Below, one piece after another: positions 49,609-59,600 of a stretch of DNA of 64,000 nt; position 1 is the first letter of the stretch; every line of letters begins with the position of its first letter. The notes beneath the pieces are model-generated. The model was given only the letters and a program-made list of their open reading frames with translations. It was not told the origin of the DNA and ran no database searches. Location: positions 124,001 to 188,000 of the forward strand of contig SECP01000008.1 in NCBI GenBank assembly GCA_004193285.1. Reading direction: 5' to 3'. The position numbers and the translations under genes are program-made. The DNA comes from Myxococcales bacterium. Lineage in GTDB: Bacteria > Myxococcota_A > Polyangia > Polyangiales > Polyangiaceae.

Positions 49609-50607
49609 ATGGCGTCCCTCGACAACGAATGGCCGAATTTCGACGGCGTGCCCGAAGAAGACGCGCTGATCTCGGCGCGGCCCCGAGGGCAAAAGCTCGC
49701 GCGCTACGTGTGGTGGGACGGCGAGGTGCGCGAGGCGGATTCGCTGAACGTGCACTACTACGCGAACGCGCTGCACTACGGCACCGCCGTCTTCGAAGGC
49801 ATTCGTTGTTACCCGACGGAACGCGGCGCGGCCCTGGTGCGCGTGCAGGATCACGTAGAGAGGCTCATTTCCTCGGCTCGCCTCTACGGCATGAAGCTGC
49901 CGTTCAGCGCGGACGAGCTGGCGCGCGGCGCCCTGGAGGTCACGCGCCGCAACGGCATGGAGAACGGCTATCTGCGTCCCCTCGCCTACTTCGGCAGCGG
50001 CCCCATAGACCTGAGGCCCAAGAAAGAATGCCCAGTGCGCGTGTTCATCGCGGTGCGCGAGCTCGGCACCTTTTTGGGGGAAGACGCGCTTCGAAACGGC
50101 ATCCGCGTCACCATCTCCAGCTGGCGCAAGTTCCACCACACGATGCTGCCGACCATGGCCAAAGCCAGCGGGCACTACGCCAACAGCGTGCTCGCCGCGC
50201 ACGAGGCCATGGACCGCGGCTACGACGACGCCATCCTCCTCAATCAGGACGGAACCGTCGCCAGCGCCACCGGCCAAAACGTGTTCTTCGTGAAAGGCGG
50301 CGTGCTTTATACGAACGACGTCGGCTCGTCGATCGTGCCGGGCATCACGCGCGACTGCATCTTGAACATCGCGCGGGAGCAGCAGGTGCCGATCGAAATC
50401 CGCCCCTTCACGCGTGAGGACCTGCTGCGCGCAGACGAGATCTTCATGACCGGTACCGCCGCCGAGGTCACGCCCGTCCGCGAGCTGGACGGCGCGGAGT
50501 TCGTGACCGGTAAGAGCACCTTGGGCGCCGCGTTTCAGCGGGCGTACTTGCGGGCGGTCACCGGTAAGGACGAAAAGCGCCTGGGCTGGCTGACCTTCGT
50601 CAGATGA
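49609..50607 (+). CDS. ilvE: Branched-chain amino-acid aminotransferase
   Basis: Transfers amino groups between glutamate and the keto acids of leucine, isoleucine and valine. The 332-residue fold-type IV enzyme has VFEGIRCY (61-68), the PLP lysine Lys185 in PTMAKASGHYANS, and the tail TGTAAEVTPVRELDG that holds the cofactor. Length fits IlvE with about 20 additional N-terminal residues. The ATG at 49609 follows a modest ribosome site. A D-amino-acid or aminodeoxychorismate lyase identity is less likely because FEGIR and GTAAEVTPV are both IlvE-like. Confidence 0.94.
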   Translation: MASLDNEWPNFDGVPEEDALISARPRGQKLARYVWWDGEVREADSLNVHYYANALHYGTAVFEGIRCYPTERGAALVRVQDHVERLISSARLYGMKLPFSADELARGALEVTRRNGMENGYLRPLAYFGSGPIDLRPKKECPVRVFIAVRELGTFLGEDALRNGIRVTISSWRKFHHTMLPTMAKASGHYANSVLAAHEAMDRGYDDAILLNQDGTVASATGQNVFFVKGGVLYTNDVGSSIVPGITRDCILNIAREQQVPIEIRPFTREDLLRADEIFMTGTAAEVTPVRELDGAEFVTGKSTLGAAFQRAYLRAVTGKDEKRLGWLTFVR

Positions 50608-50634
50608 GCGGTGAGCGGCTCGGGCGCGCTGGCC

Positions 50635-51318
50635 TCAGTGGCTCGCGCTCGCGAGGCCCTTGGCCGCCCTGCCTAGGCGCGCCTCCACGAGCTCGGCCCG
50701 GTACAAGACCTTGCCGTCGCCGGCGGTGAGCTCCCCCGACACATCGCGGTCGGGGAAGGTCTCGGAGTGGACGACGGACAGCGTCGCTTCGCGCTCGCCG
50801 ACCCAAACCTTGTAGGTCTTCGTCTCGCAATCGAGCGCATCGTCGCCCACGAGGCAGGTCTGGGCCGCGGAGGAGAGGAGGCCGTCGTTGACGTCCGCCG
50901 TGAACACGGTGCGACCCAGGAGCGCTTCGTAGTCGGCGACGCTCGCCTTCACCTCGGTGCTCCCGCTCAGCTTGGCCGCGGAGACGGCCCTTCCGCTGCT
51001 CTCGAACCGCACCCGCATGCGCTCGACTCGGTCCTGCTCGGTGAGCGAGAAGTCGACGACCCACAGCGCCCCTTCCCGCGCCTTGACCTCCTCCGTCAGA
51101 GTCAGCGGCTCTTTCGAGAAGGTGCCGCTGAAGCGGTGCACGAAGAAGTCGCCCACTCGCCGCTGCGGAGCGGGTGCCAAAGCAGAACGAGGAGCCGGCT
51201 GAGCTACCGTCGCCGTGGCGCTCGGATTGCGGAGAGCACTTGGAGGGGCGTGCCCGCACGCCAGCAGCGCGAGCGAGCCGAAGAGCAGCGAAGCGGCGGC
51301 GAGGTACGAGCGGGCCAT
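50635..51318 (-). CDS. Hypothetical lipoprotein
   Basis: A 227-residue predicted lipoprotein. Signal peptide MARSYLAAASLLFGSLALLAC ends in a lipobox at Cys21. A short Ala/Pro linker is followed by a beta-rich mature domain from about residue 50 with segments VGDFFVHRFSG and KVWVGEREATLSVV. No known family is recognised. A strong AAGGGGG ribosome site lies five bases upstream of the ATG. It is divergent from the second hybrid kinase by 84 bases and convergent with ilvE. Confidence 0.72.
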   Translation of the reverse strand: MARSYLAAASLLFGSLALLACGHAPPSALRNPSATATVAQPAPRSALAPAPQRRVGDFFVHRFSGTFSKEPLTLTEEVKAREGALWVVDFSLTEQDRVERMRVRFESSGRAVSAAKLSGSTEVKASVADYEALLGRTVFTADVNDGLLSSAAQTCLVGDDALDCETKTYKVWVGEREATLSVVHSETFPDRDVSGELTAGDGKVLYRAELVEARLGRAAKGLASASH

Positions 51319-51402
51319 GTAACCCCCTTTCCACACATCGGCGAGGCCGGGCAAATTTGCGGGCGCGTCCGCAGCCGCAAAATCCGGGTATGCTGGCAAG
51401 CG

Positions 51403-53349
51403 ATGTCCGGGTACCTGGACTTGTCGGAAGCCGAGCGCGCGAGCTTGTTCGACGCCCTACGCCAAGCGGCGGAGCGCTCCGGCACGGGGCTCGTGATCAC
51501 GGATATCTCCGACTCCGAACCGCGTCACCTGATGGTCAGCGAGGACGTCGCGCGGCTCATCGGTTACGCGCCGGAGGAGGTGATGGCCCTCGATCCTTGG
51601 GCCATCATCGCGCCGGAAGAGCGAGCGCGCTTGAAGGACATGGCCGCGCGCCGAGCGAACGGCGAGAAGGTCCCCGGCCGGTTCGAAACGGTGCTCTTAC
51701 ACCGCTCCGGCGCGCGCATCACGATCGACTTGGCGCAGAGCCGTGCGCGCTGGGACGGGCACCCCGTCACCGTCACGTTCGTCAACGACATCTCCTCCCA
51801 CACCGCCACCTCTCAGGCCCTGCGCGAGTCCGAAAAGAGATTCCGGGATCTGGTCGACGCCGCGCCGGACGGCGTGGTCATCCTGCGCGGACAAGTCGTC
51901 AGCTTCCTCAACGCGCGCGCCGCCAAGCTGCTCGGGCTGAGCAACCCCGAGCTGGGCGTCGGCCGCACCATCACCGAGTTCCTGCACCCGGACGACCGAG
52001 AGCGCGCCGCCGCCCGCATCCGAAAGCTCCTTCAAACCGGCGGGCTCGACGAGCGCGCGGAATACCGCTCGATCGACGAGCGGGGCGAGGAGCACACGGT
52101 CGAGATTTCGTCGATTCCCATCGAATACCAGGGCTCGCCGGCGCTGCTGGCCTTCGCGCGGGACGTGACCGAGCGCAAGCGCATGGAGCTCAAGCTCCTG
52201 GAAGCGGACAGGCTGACCGCGCTGGGGGTGCTCTCGGCAGGGGTGGCGCACGAGATCAATAACCCCCTGGCGTACGTGCTGCTGAACCTCGAGTACCTGA
52301 AGCGCGAGCTGCCCAAGGCCGCCGGCGACCCTGCTCGAATCGAGGCCCTGATCGTGCGGGTCCAGGATGCGTGCCACGGCGCCGACCGGGTTGCGTCCAT
52401 CGTTCGGGACCTTCGCACCTTCGCGCGGGGTGAAGAGACAGGTCGCCAGCCGGTCAGCTTGGAAGCGGTCATCGAGGCCGCCGTCAACATCGCCTACCCG
52501 GAGATCCGCCTGCGTGCGCGCTTGGAGCGCCGGTACCAGACCGTGCCCGCGGTGGACGGCAACGCGGGGCGACTCGAGCAGGTGTTCATGAACTTGCTGT
52601 TGAACGCGACTCAAGCGTTCCCGACCGACTCGGACGAGGCGGACAACTTGATCCGCATCAGCTTACGCAGCGAGGGCGACAAGGTCGTGGCGGAGGTAGC
52701 CGACAACGGGCCCGGCGTACCCCCAGAGCTGCTGGGCCGCATCTTCGACCCGTTCTTCACCACCAAGCCGGTGGGGGTCGGAACCGGGCTTGGCCTGCCG
52801 ATTTGCCGCGGCATCGTGCAAACCCACGGCGGTGAGATTCACATCGATAGCCGCCCGGGCCTCGGCGCATCTTTCACCGTCAGCCTGCCCGCCTCCAAGC
52901 ATTCGCCGATCGTGCCTCGCAAGTCGGACCGCGTGTCGCGCGAGGTGGAGGGGCCGCGCGTACGCGGACGGATCCTCATCGTGGACGACGAGTCGGTCGT
53001 CGCGCACACCCTGAAGGTGCTCCTCTCAGGCGAGCACGACTTGGTCATCGCGCAGAGCGCGGCGGAGGCGCTGGAGGTGCTGCGGCAGGAAACGGCTTCG
53101 CACCAGAGCTACGACGCCATCTTGTGCGACTTGATGATGCCGGGGATGACGGGGATGGAGCTCTTCGAGGTGGTGCGCCACGAATACCCGCCCCTGGCGC
53201 GGCGGATGGTCTTCATGACGGGCGGCGTGTCGATGCCTCGCGTCCAGGAATTTCTGGAGAGCGTTCCGAACCCGAAATTCGAGAAGCCATTCGACGTCGC
53301 AGAGCTGCGGCGCATCCTGAACCGTCTCGTCGGCTCCGTGCGCGCCTGA
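51403..53349 (+). CDS. Hybrid histidine kinase PAS-PAS-HisKA-HATPase-REC
   Basis: A 648-residue soluble hybrid sensor kinase. Two PAS domains lie at about 20-135 and 138-260. The HisKA phosphoacceptor is His283 in GVAHEINNPLAYV. The HATPase has VADNGPGVPPE and GTGLGLPI boxes. A C-terminal receiver (about 525-640) has Asp576 in LCDLMMPG. The kinase core and receiver look paralogous to the hybrid kinase at 28246-30213, which additionally has an N-terminal receiver. It lies between a divergent lipoprotein gene and glnD. The signal is unknown. Confidence 0.93.
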   Translation: MSGYLDLSEAERASLFDALRQAAERSGTGLVITDISDSEPRHLMVSEDVARLIGYAPEEVMALDPWAIIAPEERARLKDMAARRANGEKVPGRFETVLLHRSGARITIDLAQSRARWDGHPVTVTFVNDISSHTATSQALRESEKRFRDLVDAAPDGVVILRGQVVSFLNARAAKLLGLSNPELGVGRTITEFLHPDDRERAAARIRKLLQTGGLDERAEYRSIDERGEEHTVEISSIPIEYQGSPALLAFARDVTERKRMELKLLEADRLTALGVLSAGVAHEINNPLAYVLLNLEYLKRELPKAAGDPARIEALIVRVQDACHGADRVASIVRDLRTFARGEETGRQPVSLEAVIEAAVNIAYPEIRLRARLERRYQTVPAVDGNAGRLEQVFMNLLLNATQAFPTDSDEADNLIRISLRSEGDKVVAEVADNGPGVPPELLGRIFDPFFTTKPVGVGTGLGLPICRGIVQTHGGEIHIDSRPGLGASFTVSLPASKHSPIVPRKSDRVSREVEGPRVRGRILIVDDESVVAHTLKVLLSGEHDLVIAQSAAEALEVLRQETASHQSYDAILCDLMMPGMTGMELFEVVRHEYPPLARRMVFMTGGVSMPRVQEFLESVPNPKFEKPFDVAELRRILNRLVGSVRA

Positions 53350-53494
53350 GGCTGGGGATAGGCTGGGGACGAATCCGCCTCGGGCGGCCGAGTGCATCCG
53401 AAGCCTGGGCGAAACCTCATGGACTCACCGCGAGCCTAGCGTGGGTACGAGGCGGGCCCTCCGCGCGTGACGGTGAGCCCTCCGGGAGAGCCGT

Positions 53495-56221
53495 ATGCAA
53501 AACGTGCTTTGCGAACCCGTTCGGGCGACCAAGCCTAGTCACGTCTCCTCGTACCTCCAGTACCACCGGGCCGAGCTACTGAACCTGCTGCAGCGCGAGG
53601 GCGACGGCGGCGTGGTGTTCGCGCGTCGCCACGCCCAGGTGATGAGCGGCTTGGTGGACTCGCTGTTCAAGACGGCGCTCGGTACGCTATCGAGCTCGGA
53701 GCGGGTGCCAGTGGTGGTGGGCGCGGTGGGCGGCTTTGGGCGCGGGGTGCTCGGGTGGAAGAGCGACCTCGACCTGTGGTTCGTCACCGACGAGCCCGCC
53801 GAGCGAGCGCGCCCCCTCGCGGAGTCGCTGCTCTATCCCTTGTGGGATGCGGGGGTCAGTGTCGGGCACCAGGTCGCCACCATCGACGAGCTGATCGAGA
53901 CGGCGCGCGAGCAATTGCCGACCGCCACCTCACTGCTCGATTTCCGGCGGTTGGCCGGCGATCCAGGCCTCGCGCAGCGGCTGGAAGCGCGCGCTTACGA
54001 TGGGCTCTTCAGCGAACGCGAGCTGCCCGCCTTCCTGCGCCGCCTCGAGGTGGAGGTCCGAGAGCGCTACAAGCGCTTCGGGGATTCGGTGTACCTGCTG
54101 GAGCCGGACGTGAAATCGGGCGCCGGCGGCCTCCGGGACCTGTGCGTGGCGATGTGGGCGGCGCGCGCGCGCTTCCGGACCGCCAGCATCGCGGATCTGC
54201 TGCGGGTGGGCTTCGTCTCGCCGCGAGAGTCCGAAGAGATCGCGAGCGCCGAGGATTTTCTGTGGAAGCTGCGCAACCACCTGCACCGGCACGCCAACCG
54301 AAGAAGCGACCGGCTCACGTTCGACGAGCAAGAGTTGCTGGCCGAGGCCATGGGTTACCGGCAGCGCGTGGAGGCCATGCCGGCGGATCGTGAGGAAGCG
54401 TCCGGCGCCATGGTCGAGGCCTTCATGTCGGACTACTACCGGCACGCGCGCGTGGTGCTGCGGGTACGGGACCAGATCGCGGCCCGCGCGATGCCGCTGC
54501 TCGAGCGGCGGCGCCCGCGGGTGGTGGACTTGGGTCAGGGGCTGGAGTCCTTCAACGACCAGGTCACCTTCTCCAAGGTAGCGGCGCTGGAGACGACCCC
54601 CGCTCTCGCCTTTCGACTCTACGCGACGGCAGTGGCGCGAGGCCTACCGGTGCTGCCATTCGCGCGTGACGTCATCATTCGCGCTACCGCGACGCCCGAG
54701 TTCTGCGAGGCCCTGCGGTGCAGCTCCGAAGCCGCGAAGCTGTTCGTGGAGCTGGTCTCGAGCCCCGAGACCGCTGCGTTCCATCACGGCTCCATCTTGG
54801 CGGAGCTGCACGACGTGGGCCTCCTGATCGCGATGATTCCGGAGTTTTTGCCGGTGGTGGGCCGCGTGCACCACGACATTTACCACGTGTACACGGTGGA
54901 CGTGCATTCGGTGGCTGCGGTGGACCGCCTGCGCGCGTTGGCGCGCGGGGAGCTTTCGCAAGATCAACCGCTCGCTTCGCGCATCGCAGGAGAGGTGACG
55001 CGCCCGGCGGTGCTCTACCTCGCCACGCTCCTCCACGACGTGGGCAAGGCCATCGGCAGCCGCGACCACTCGCAGCGCGGCGCCGAGATGGCGCGCACCA
55101 TTTTGGGGCGGCTCGGCTTCACGGAGCCGGACATCGACGACGCTTGTCACCTGATCGCGCAGCACCTCGTCATGTACCGCGTCGCCGCCCGCCGCAACCT
55201 GGAGGATCCGGAGACCGTGTCCGAGTTTGCGCGGGCCGTTCACGGGCGTGAGGGGCTGCGCCACTTGTTTCTGCTGACCGTCGCGGACCTTTCCACGACC
55301 AGCCCGACCTCCATGACGAAGTGGAAGTCGCACATGATGGACGAGCTGTTCCTGAGCACCGATCGCTGGCTCGAGAGCTCGCCCACCTCCACCGCGGCCC
55401 GGCTCGCGGCGGTCAAGAAAGCCGCCGTGCGCTTCTGGCGCGCGGAGGACGACGCGCATTTTCTGGCCGATTATCTGGATTCGATGCCGCCTGGCTACCT
55501 GCTCTCGAACGGGCCGGAAGAGATCGCGAGTCACGCGCGAGTGGCGCTGCGCGGTCGGGACGAAGTGGTGACCGCCGCGGTCGTGCCATCGCGCCGGGCG
55601 GAGGTCGCGGAGCTGTGCGTGGTCACCGGGGAGCTCGCCGACCCGCTGTTCGTGATCACGCCGGACCGCCCCGGCCTCTTGGCGTCAATCTCCGCCGCCA
55701 TCTCCGCCAACGGGCTGGACGTGCACGCGGCGCAGGTTCATTCGCGACGCCTGAGCGACGGCATGGTGCAAGCGGTCGATCTGTTTTGGATTACGGCTCG
55801 CGCCCACGGTGGCGACGCCTTCGAGCTCGCCCTGCAGAAGCTCGAGCAAGACCTCAAGAGCGTGATCAGCGGCTCGGTGACCGCCGAAGACTTGATGAAG
55901 CGCCGCGTCTCGAGCCGGTTGAGCGAGCGCCCAGCGCCGCCAGTGGCGACCCAAGTCAACGTGGACAATCGCTCGTCGGCGACCCACACCGTGATCGAGG
56001 TCGTCACGCGGGACCGCCCCGGCTTGCTCTTCACGCTCTCGCGGACGTTCCACGCGCTCAGCCTCACCATCGGCGTTGCCAAGATCAACACCGAGGGAAC
56101 GCGCGTGATCGACGTCTTCTACGTGACCCGGTTGGACGGCTCCAAGGTGGAGCAGCCGGCGGACGTGGAGCGCGTCCGCGAGGCGCTGCTCGCGGTGCTC
56201 ACCGTCTCCATCCGGCACTGA
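53495..56221 (+). CDS. glnD: PII uridylyltransferase/uridylyl-removing enzyme GlnD
   Basis: Bifunctional nitrogen sensor that uridylylates PII at low glutamine and removes the group when glutamine is abundant. The 908-residue protein has a nucleotidyltransferase motif GGFGR (79-83) with SDLD (90-93), a GlnD linker with KSGAGGLRDL, an HD domain LLHDVGKAIGSRDHSQRG near 512-530 for deuridylylation, and two ACT domains beginning about 714 (ITPDRPGLLASI) and 830 (VTRDRPGLLFTL). All modules and length are as expected. Both catalytic sites look intact. It is 145 bases downstream of the hybrid kinase and no PII gene is nearby. Confidence 0.96.
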   Translation: MQNVLCEPVRATKPSHVSSYLQYHRAELLNLLQREGDGGVVFARRHAQVMSGLVDSLFKTALGTLSSSERVPVVVGAVGGFGRGVLGWKSDLDLWFVTDEPAERARPLAESLLYPLWDAGVSVGHQVATIDELIETAREQLPTATSLLDFRRLAGDPGLAQRLEARAYDGLFSERELPAFLRRLEVEVRERYKRFGDSVYLLEPDVKSGAGGLRDLCVAMWAARARFRTASIADLLRVGFVSPRESEEIASAEDFLWKLRNHLHRHANRRSDRLTFDEQELLAEAMGYRQRVEAMPADREEASGAMVEAFMSDYYRHARVVLRVRDQIAARAMPLLERRRPRVVDLGQGLESFNDQVTFSKVAALETTPALAFRLYATAVARGLPVLPFARDVIIRATATPEFCEALRCSSEAAKLFVELVSSPETAAFHHGSILAELHDVGLLIAMIPEFLPVVGRVHHDIYHVYTVDVHSVAAVDRLRALARGELSQDQPLASRIAGEVTRPAVLYLATLLHDVGKAIGSRDHSQRGAEMARTILGRLGFTEPDIDDACHLIAQHLVMYRVAARRNLEDPETVSEFARAVHGREGLRHLFLLTVADLSTTSPTSMTKWKSHMMDELFLSTDRWLESSPTSTAARLAAVKKAAVRFWRAEDDAHFLADYLDSMPPGYLLSNGPEEIASHARVALRGRDEVVTAAVVPSRRAEVAELCVVTGELADPLFVITPDRPGLLASISAAISANGLDVHAAQVHSRRLSDGMVQAVDLFWITARAHGGDAFELALQKLEQDLKSVISGSVTAEDLMKRRVSSRLSERPAPPVATQVNVDNRSSATHTVIEVVTRDRPGLLFTLSRTFHALSLTIGVAKINTEGTRVIDVFYVTRLDGSKVEQPADVERVREALLAVLTVSIRH

Positions 56222-56268
56222 GGACGCGGTTCGCGGCTCGGCGGCGTTCGTCTGCTCGAGGGCCGCGC

Positions 56269-56583
<315 letters not shown>

Positions 56584-56614
56584 GCCTGTAGCACGCAAAC
56601 GCGCGCGCCCTACC

Positions 56615-59600
56615 TCAGGTCTCCAGCGCGTCCAAGTCTTCCACCATGACCGGCTTGTCCAGGTGCAGCCGCTTCATGGTCGCGTTCACCAGCTCCGGGA
56701 AATAGCTCGCCAGCGCGGTCGCGCCCGCGGACGCGCCGATGGCGGTCGCCCAGCCGAAGGGGCCGAGCGGCTTGCAGCCGAAAAGCTGGGAAATGCCCGG
56801 CGTCTGCACGATGGCAGCGAGAGTCGCGGCGGAGGCGACGCTGGTGATGACGACGGGGCGGCTCATCTTGCCGGAGAGCAAGGTCTGGCCGAGCTGCGAG
56901 CCGACGAGCGCCAGGAGCCCGACCGTATTCGCGCGCTCACGGCCGCCAAAGCGACCGACGACCCACGCCGAGCCGGCGCCGAGCGAAGTGACGAGCGCGC
57001 GAACCGCGATGTCTCGGTTCAAGGGCTGCCCGAGCGACGCCTCGGGTCCCTCCGTGCGAAGCGCGCTCAGCGTATCCAGGGACGGCGGGCGCAGCGCGAT
57101 CGCCATCGCCGGGGCGACGTCCGTCAGCAAGTTGACGAGCAAGAGCTGACGAGGGTTGAGCGGAGGCCGCCCGTCCAAGAGACCCGCCGCGAGGGTGAAG
57201 CCGATTTCGCCCAGGTTGCCGCCGACCAAGATCGACACTGCGTCCCGCACCGACGCCCACATTGCGCGCCCCTCGACGATGGCGTGAACCAGCGTCTCGA
57301 TGCGCTCGTCCATGAGCACGACGTCCGCAGCGGCGCGCGCAGCGGCGGTGCTGTGGCGACCTACCGCGATGCCGACGTTGGCCAGGCGAATGGCGGGCGC
57401 ATCGTTGGCGCCGTCACCGACCATGGCGACGACGCGCCCGGCGCGCTGCAAGGCGCGCACGATGCGCACTTTTTGGGCCGGCGTGACCCGCGCGAACACG
57501 CGGACGCGGCCGAGCTGCGCGTCCAGCTCTTCGTCCGAAAACTGCGCGAGCGCGCCGCCCGACATCACGATGCCGCCCGGCCGAAGCAAGCCTACCTCCC
57601 GCGCGATCGCCTCCGCGGTGCTCGGATGATCGCCGGTCAGCATGTACGTGACTACGCCGGCCTCGTGCAGGTCCGAGACGGCTTGCGCGGAAGTCGCGCG
57701 CACCGGGTCCCGAAACGCCACGAAGCCGCGGAAGGTGAGCGCCGGCAACTGCGAGACGTCGTGGTCCGAGGCGACGCGCGCTTCCGCGACCCCGAGCACG
57801 CGCAAACCAGCGCCGCCCAGCTCCTTGGCGCGCTCCAGCAACGCGGCGCGCCCGGCGGCGTCCAGGTCCAGCTCTTGGCCGGCTTTGCGCACTTTGCGGA
57901 CGTGCTCGATGAGCTTTTCGGGGGCGCCTTTGACGGAGAGCAGCGCGCCTTCGCGCGTCTCGCCGAGCACGACTTGGTAGCCGCGTTCGGCCTCGAAAGG
58001 GTGCTCTCGCAGGCGCAGCCACCCCCCGGCGCCGTCGAAGGCCTGCACGTTCTGCGCTTCTGCGGCGCGGTAGAGCGCGGCGTCGGTTGGATCCGTCTTG
58101 GTGCTGCCGATGCGCGGCTCCGGGGCGGCCCGCAGAGCAGCCGCGAGCACGGCTCGCTCCACGTCTCCGTAAGCGGCGGCGGCGTCGCTCGTTCCCTCCG
58201 AGATCGAACCGAGCTCGATGCGGCCCTCGGTCAAAGTTCCGGTCTTGTCCAGGCACAGAGCGTCCACCCGGCCGAGCGCCTCGATGCTGCGCACATTTCG
58301 TACGAGCGCGCCGCGCTGCGAGAGCCGAGAGGCGGCCGCTAGCTGCGCGGCGGTGGCGATCAGCGGCAGGCCCTCTGGCACCGACGCCACCGCGAGGCTC
58401 ACGCCGCTCCCCACCAGCTCCTCGAGCTTGCGGCCGCGCACGAGGCCGGCGCCAATCAGGCTCACGCCCGCGGCGAGCGCGACCGGCCCGGTCATGTGAA
58501 TGAGCGAGCGAAGGCGCCGCTCGACCCCGCCACGGCTCGGGTCGCGCTTCACGGCGCTAGCGCCCCGGCGCGCTTCTGTTTCTTCGCCGGTGGCGACCAC
58601 GACCGCGACCGCACGCCCGGCCGCGATCGCGGTGCCGTCGTAAAGCATGGAGCTGCGGTCCGCGACCTGGGATTCGAACGAGGCCGCTTGCGACTTGCGG
58701 ACCGGCAGCGACTCACCGGTCATGCTCGACGCGTCCACCTCCAGCGACTCTGCGGACAAAATCCGGCAGTCTGCCGGCACGACGTCGCCCGCTTCCAGAA
58801 CGATGATGTCGCCGCGCACCAGCTCTTCTTCCGGCACGTCCAGCAAGGAGTTGCCGCGCCGCACGCGCGCGTAGCGGCGCTCGCCCCGGGACAGCTCGCG
58901 CAGACGCCGCTCCGTTCGGTAGCGCTGCGCGCCGCCGATGAGCGCGTTCAGCAGCACGACGCCGCCCACCATACCGGCGTCGCCGAAGGAACCGACGGCA
59001 GCGGAGAGGCCGGCCCCCGCCGCGAGCAGCGGGGCGAGCGGATTGAAGAGCTCGTCCGTGATCGCCTCCGCGAGCTCGCCGGCGCGAGAGCGGGTGCGGG
59101 TGAGGCTCGGGTGCTTGCGGCGCAGAGCCTCGCGCTTGAGTAGCCCCTGCTCGGACGTGCGCAGCTTGACCAGCACGCTGCGCGCGTCCAGCGCGTACCA
59201 CGGCGTGCGGTCGCGAGGCGCCGGCAAGGCTCGCCGCGCGAGCGCGAACGAGCCGCGCACGCCGTTCGCCATCGAGACGAGGGAGGCCGCGTTCACGACC
59301 GCGATCACGCGCCGGGAGGTGAGCGGCAGCACACCGCCAGCGGAGACGAGCGCACCCAGCGTGGCCGCGCCGAGCGCGATGTTCACGCCCTGCTTGGCTA
59401 CCTGCCGCGCGGAGACCGCGGCGTGGATGAGGAAGCGAACGTCCGACAAATCATCGCGGCAGATGACGTGCGCGCCCCACGGCGGCGCCTCCCCTTCGCG
59501 CATCAACCCGATCGTCAAGTCTGCGTCCACCCGCGGGGAGCGGCTGGTCGTCACCAAGCACACGCCGCGCCCTTCGCGCTGGAGGCGCCGAATGCCGCGC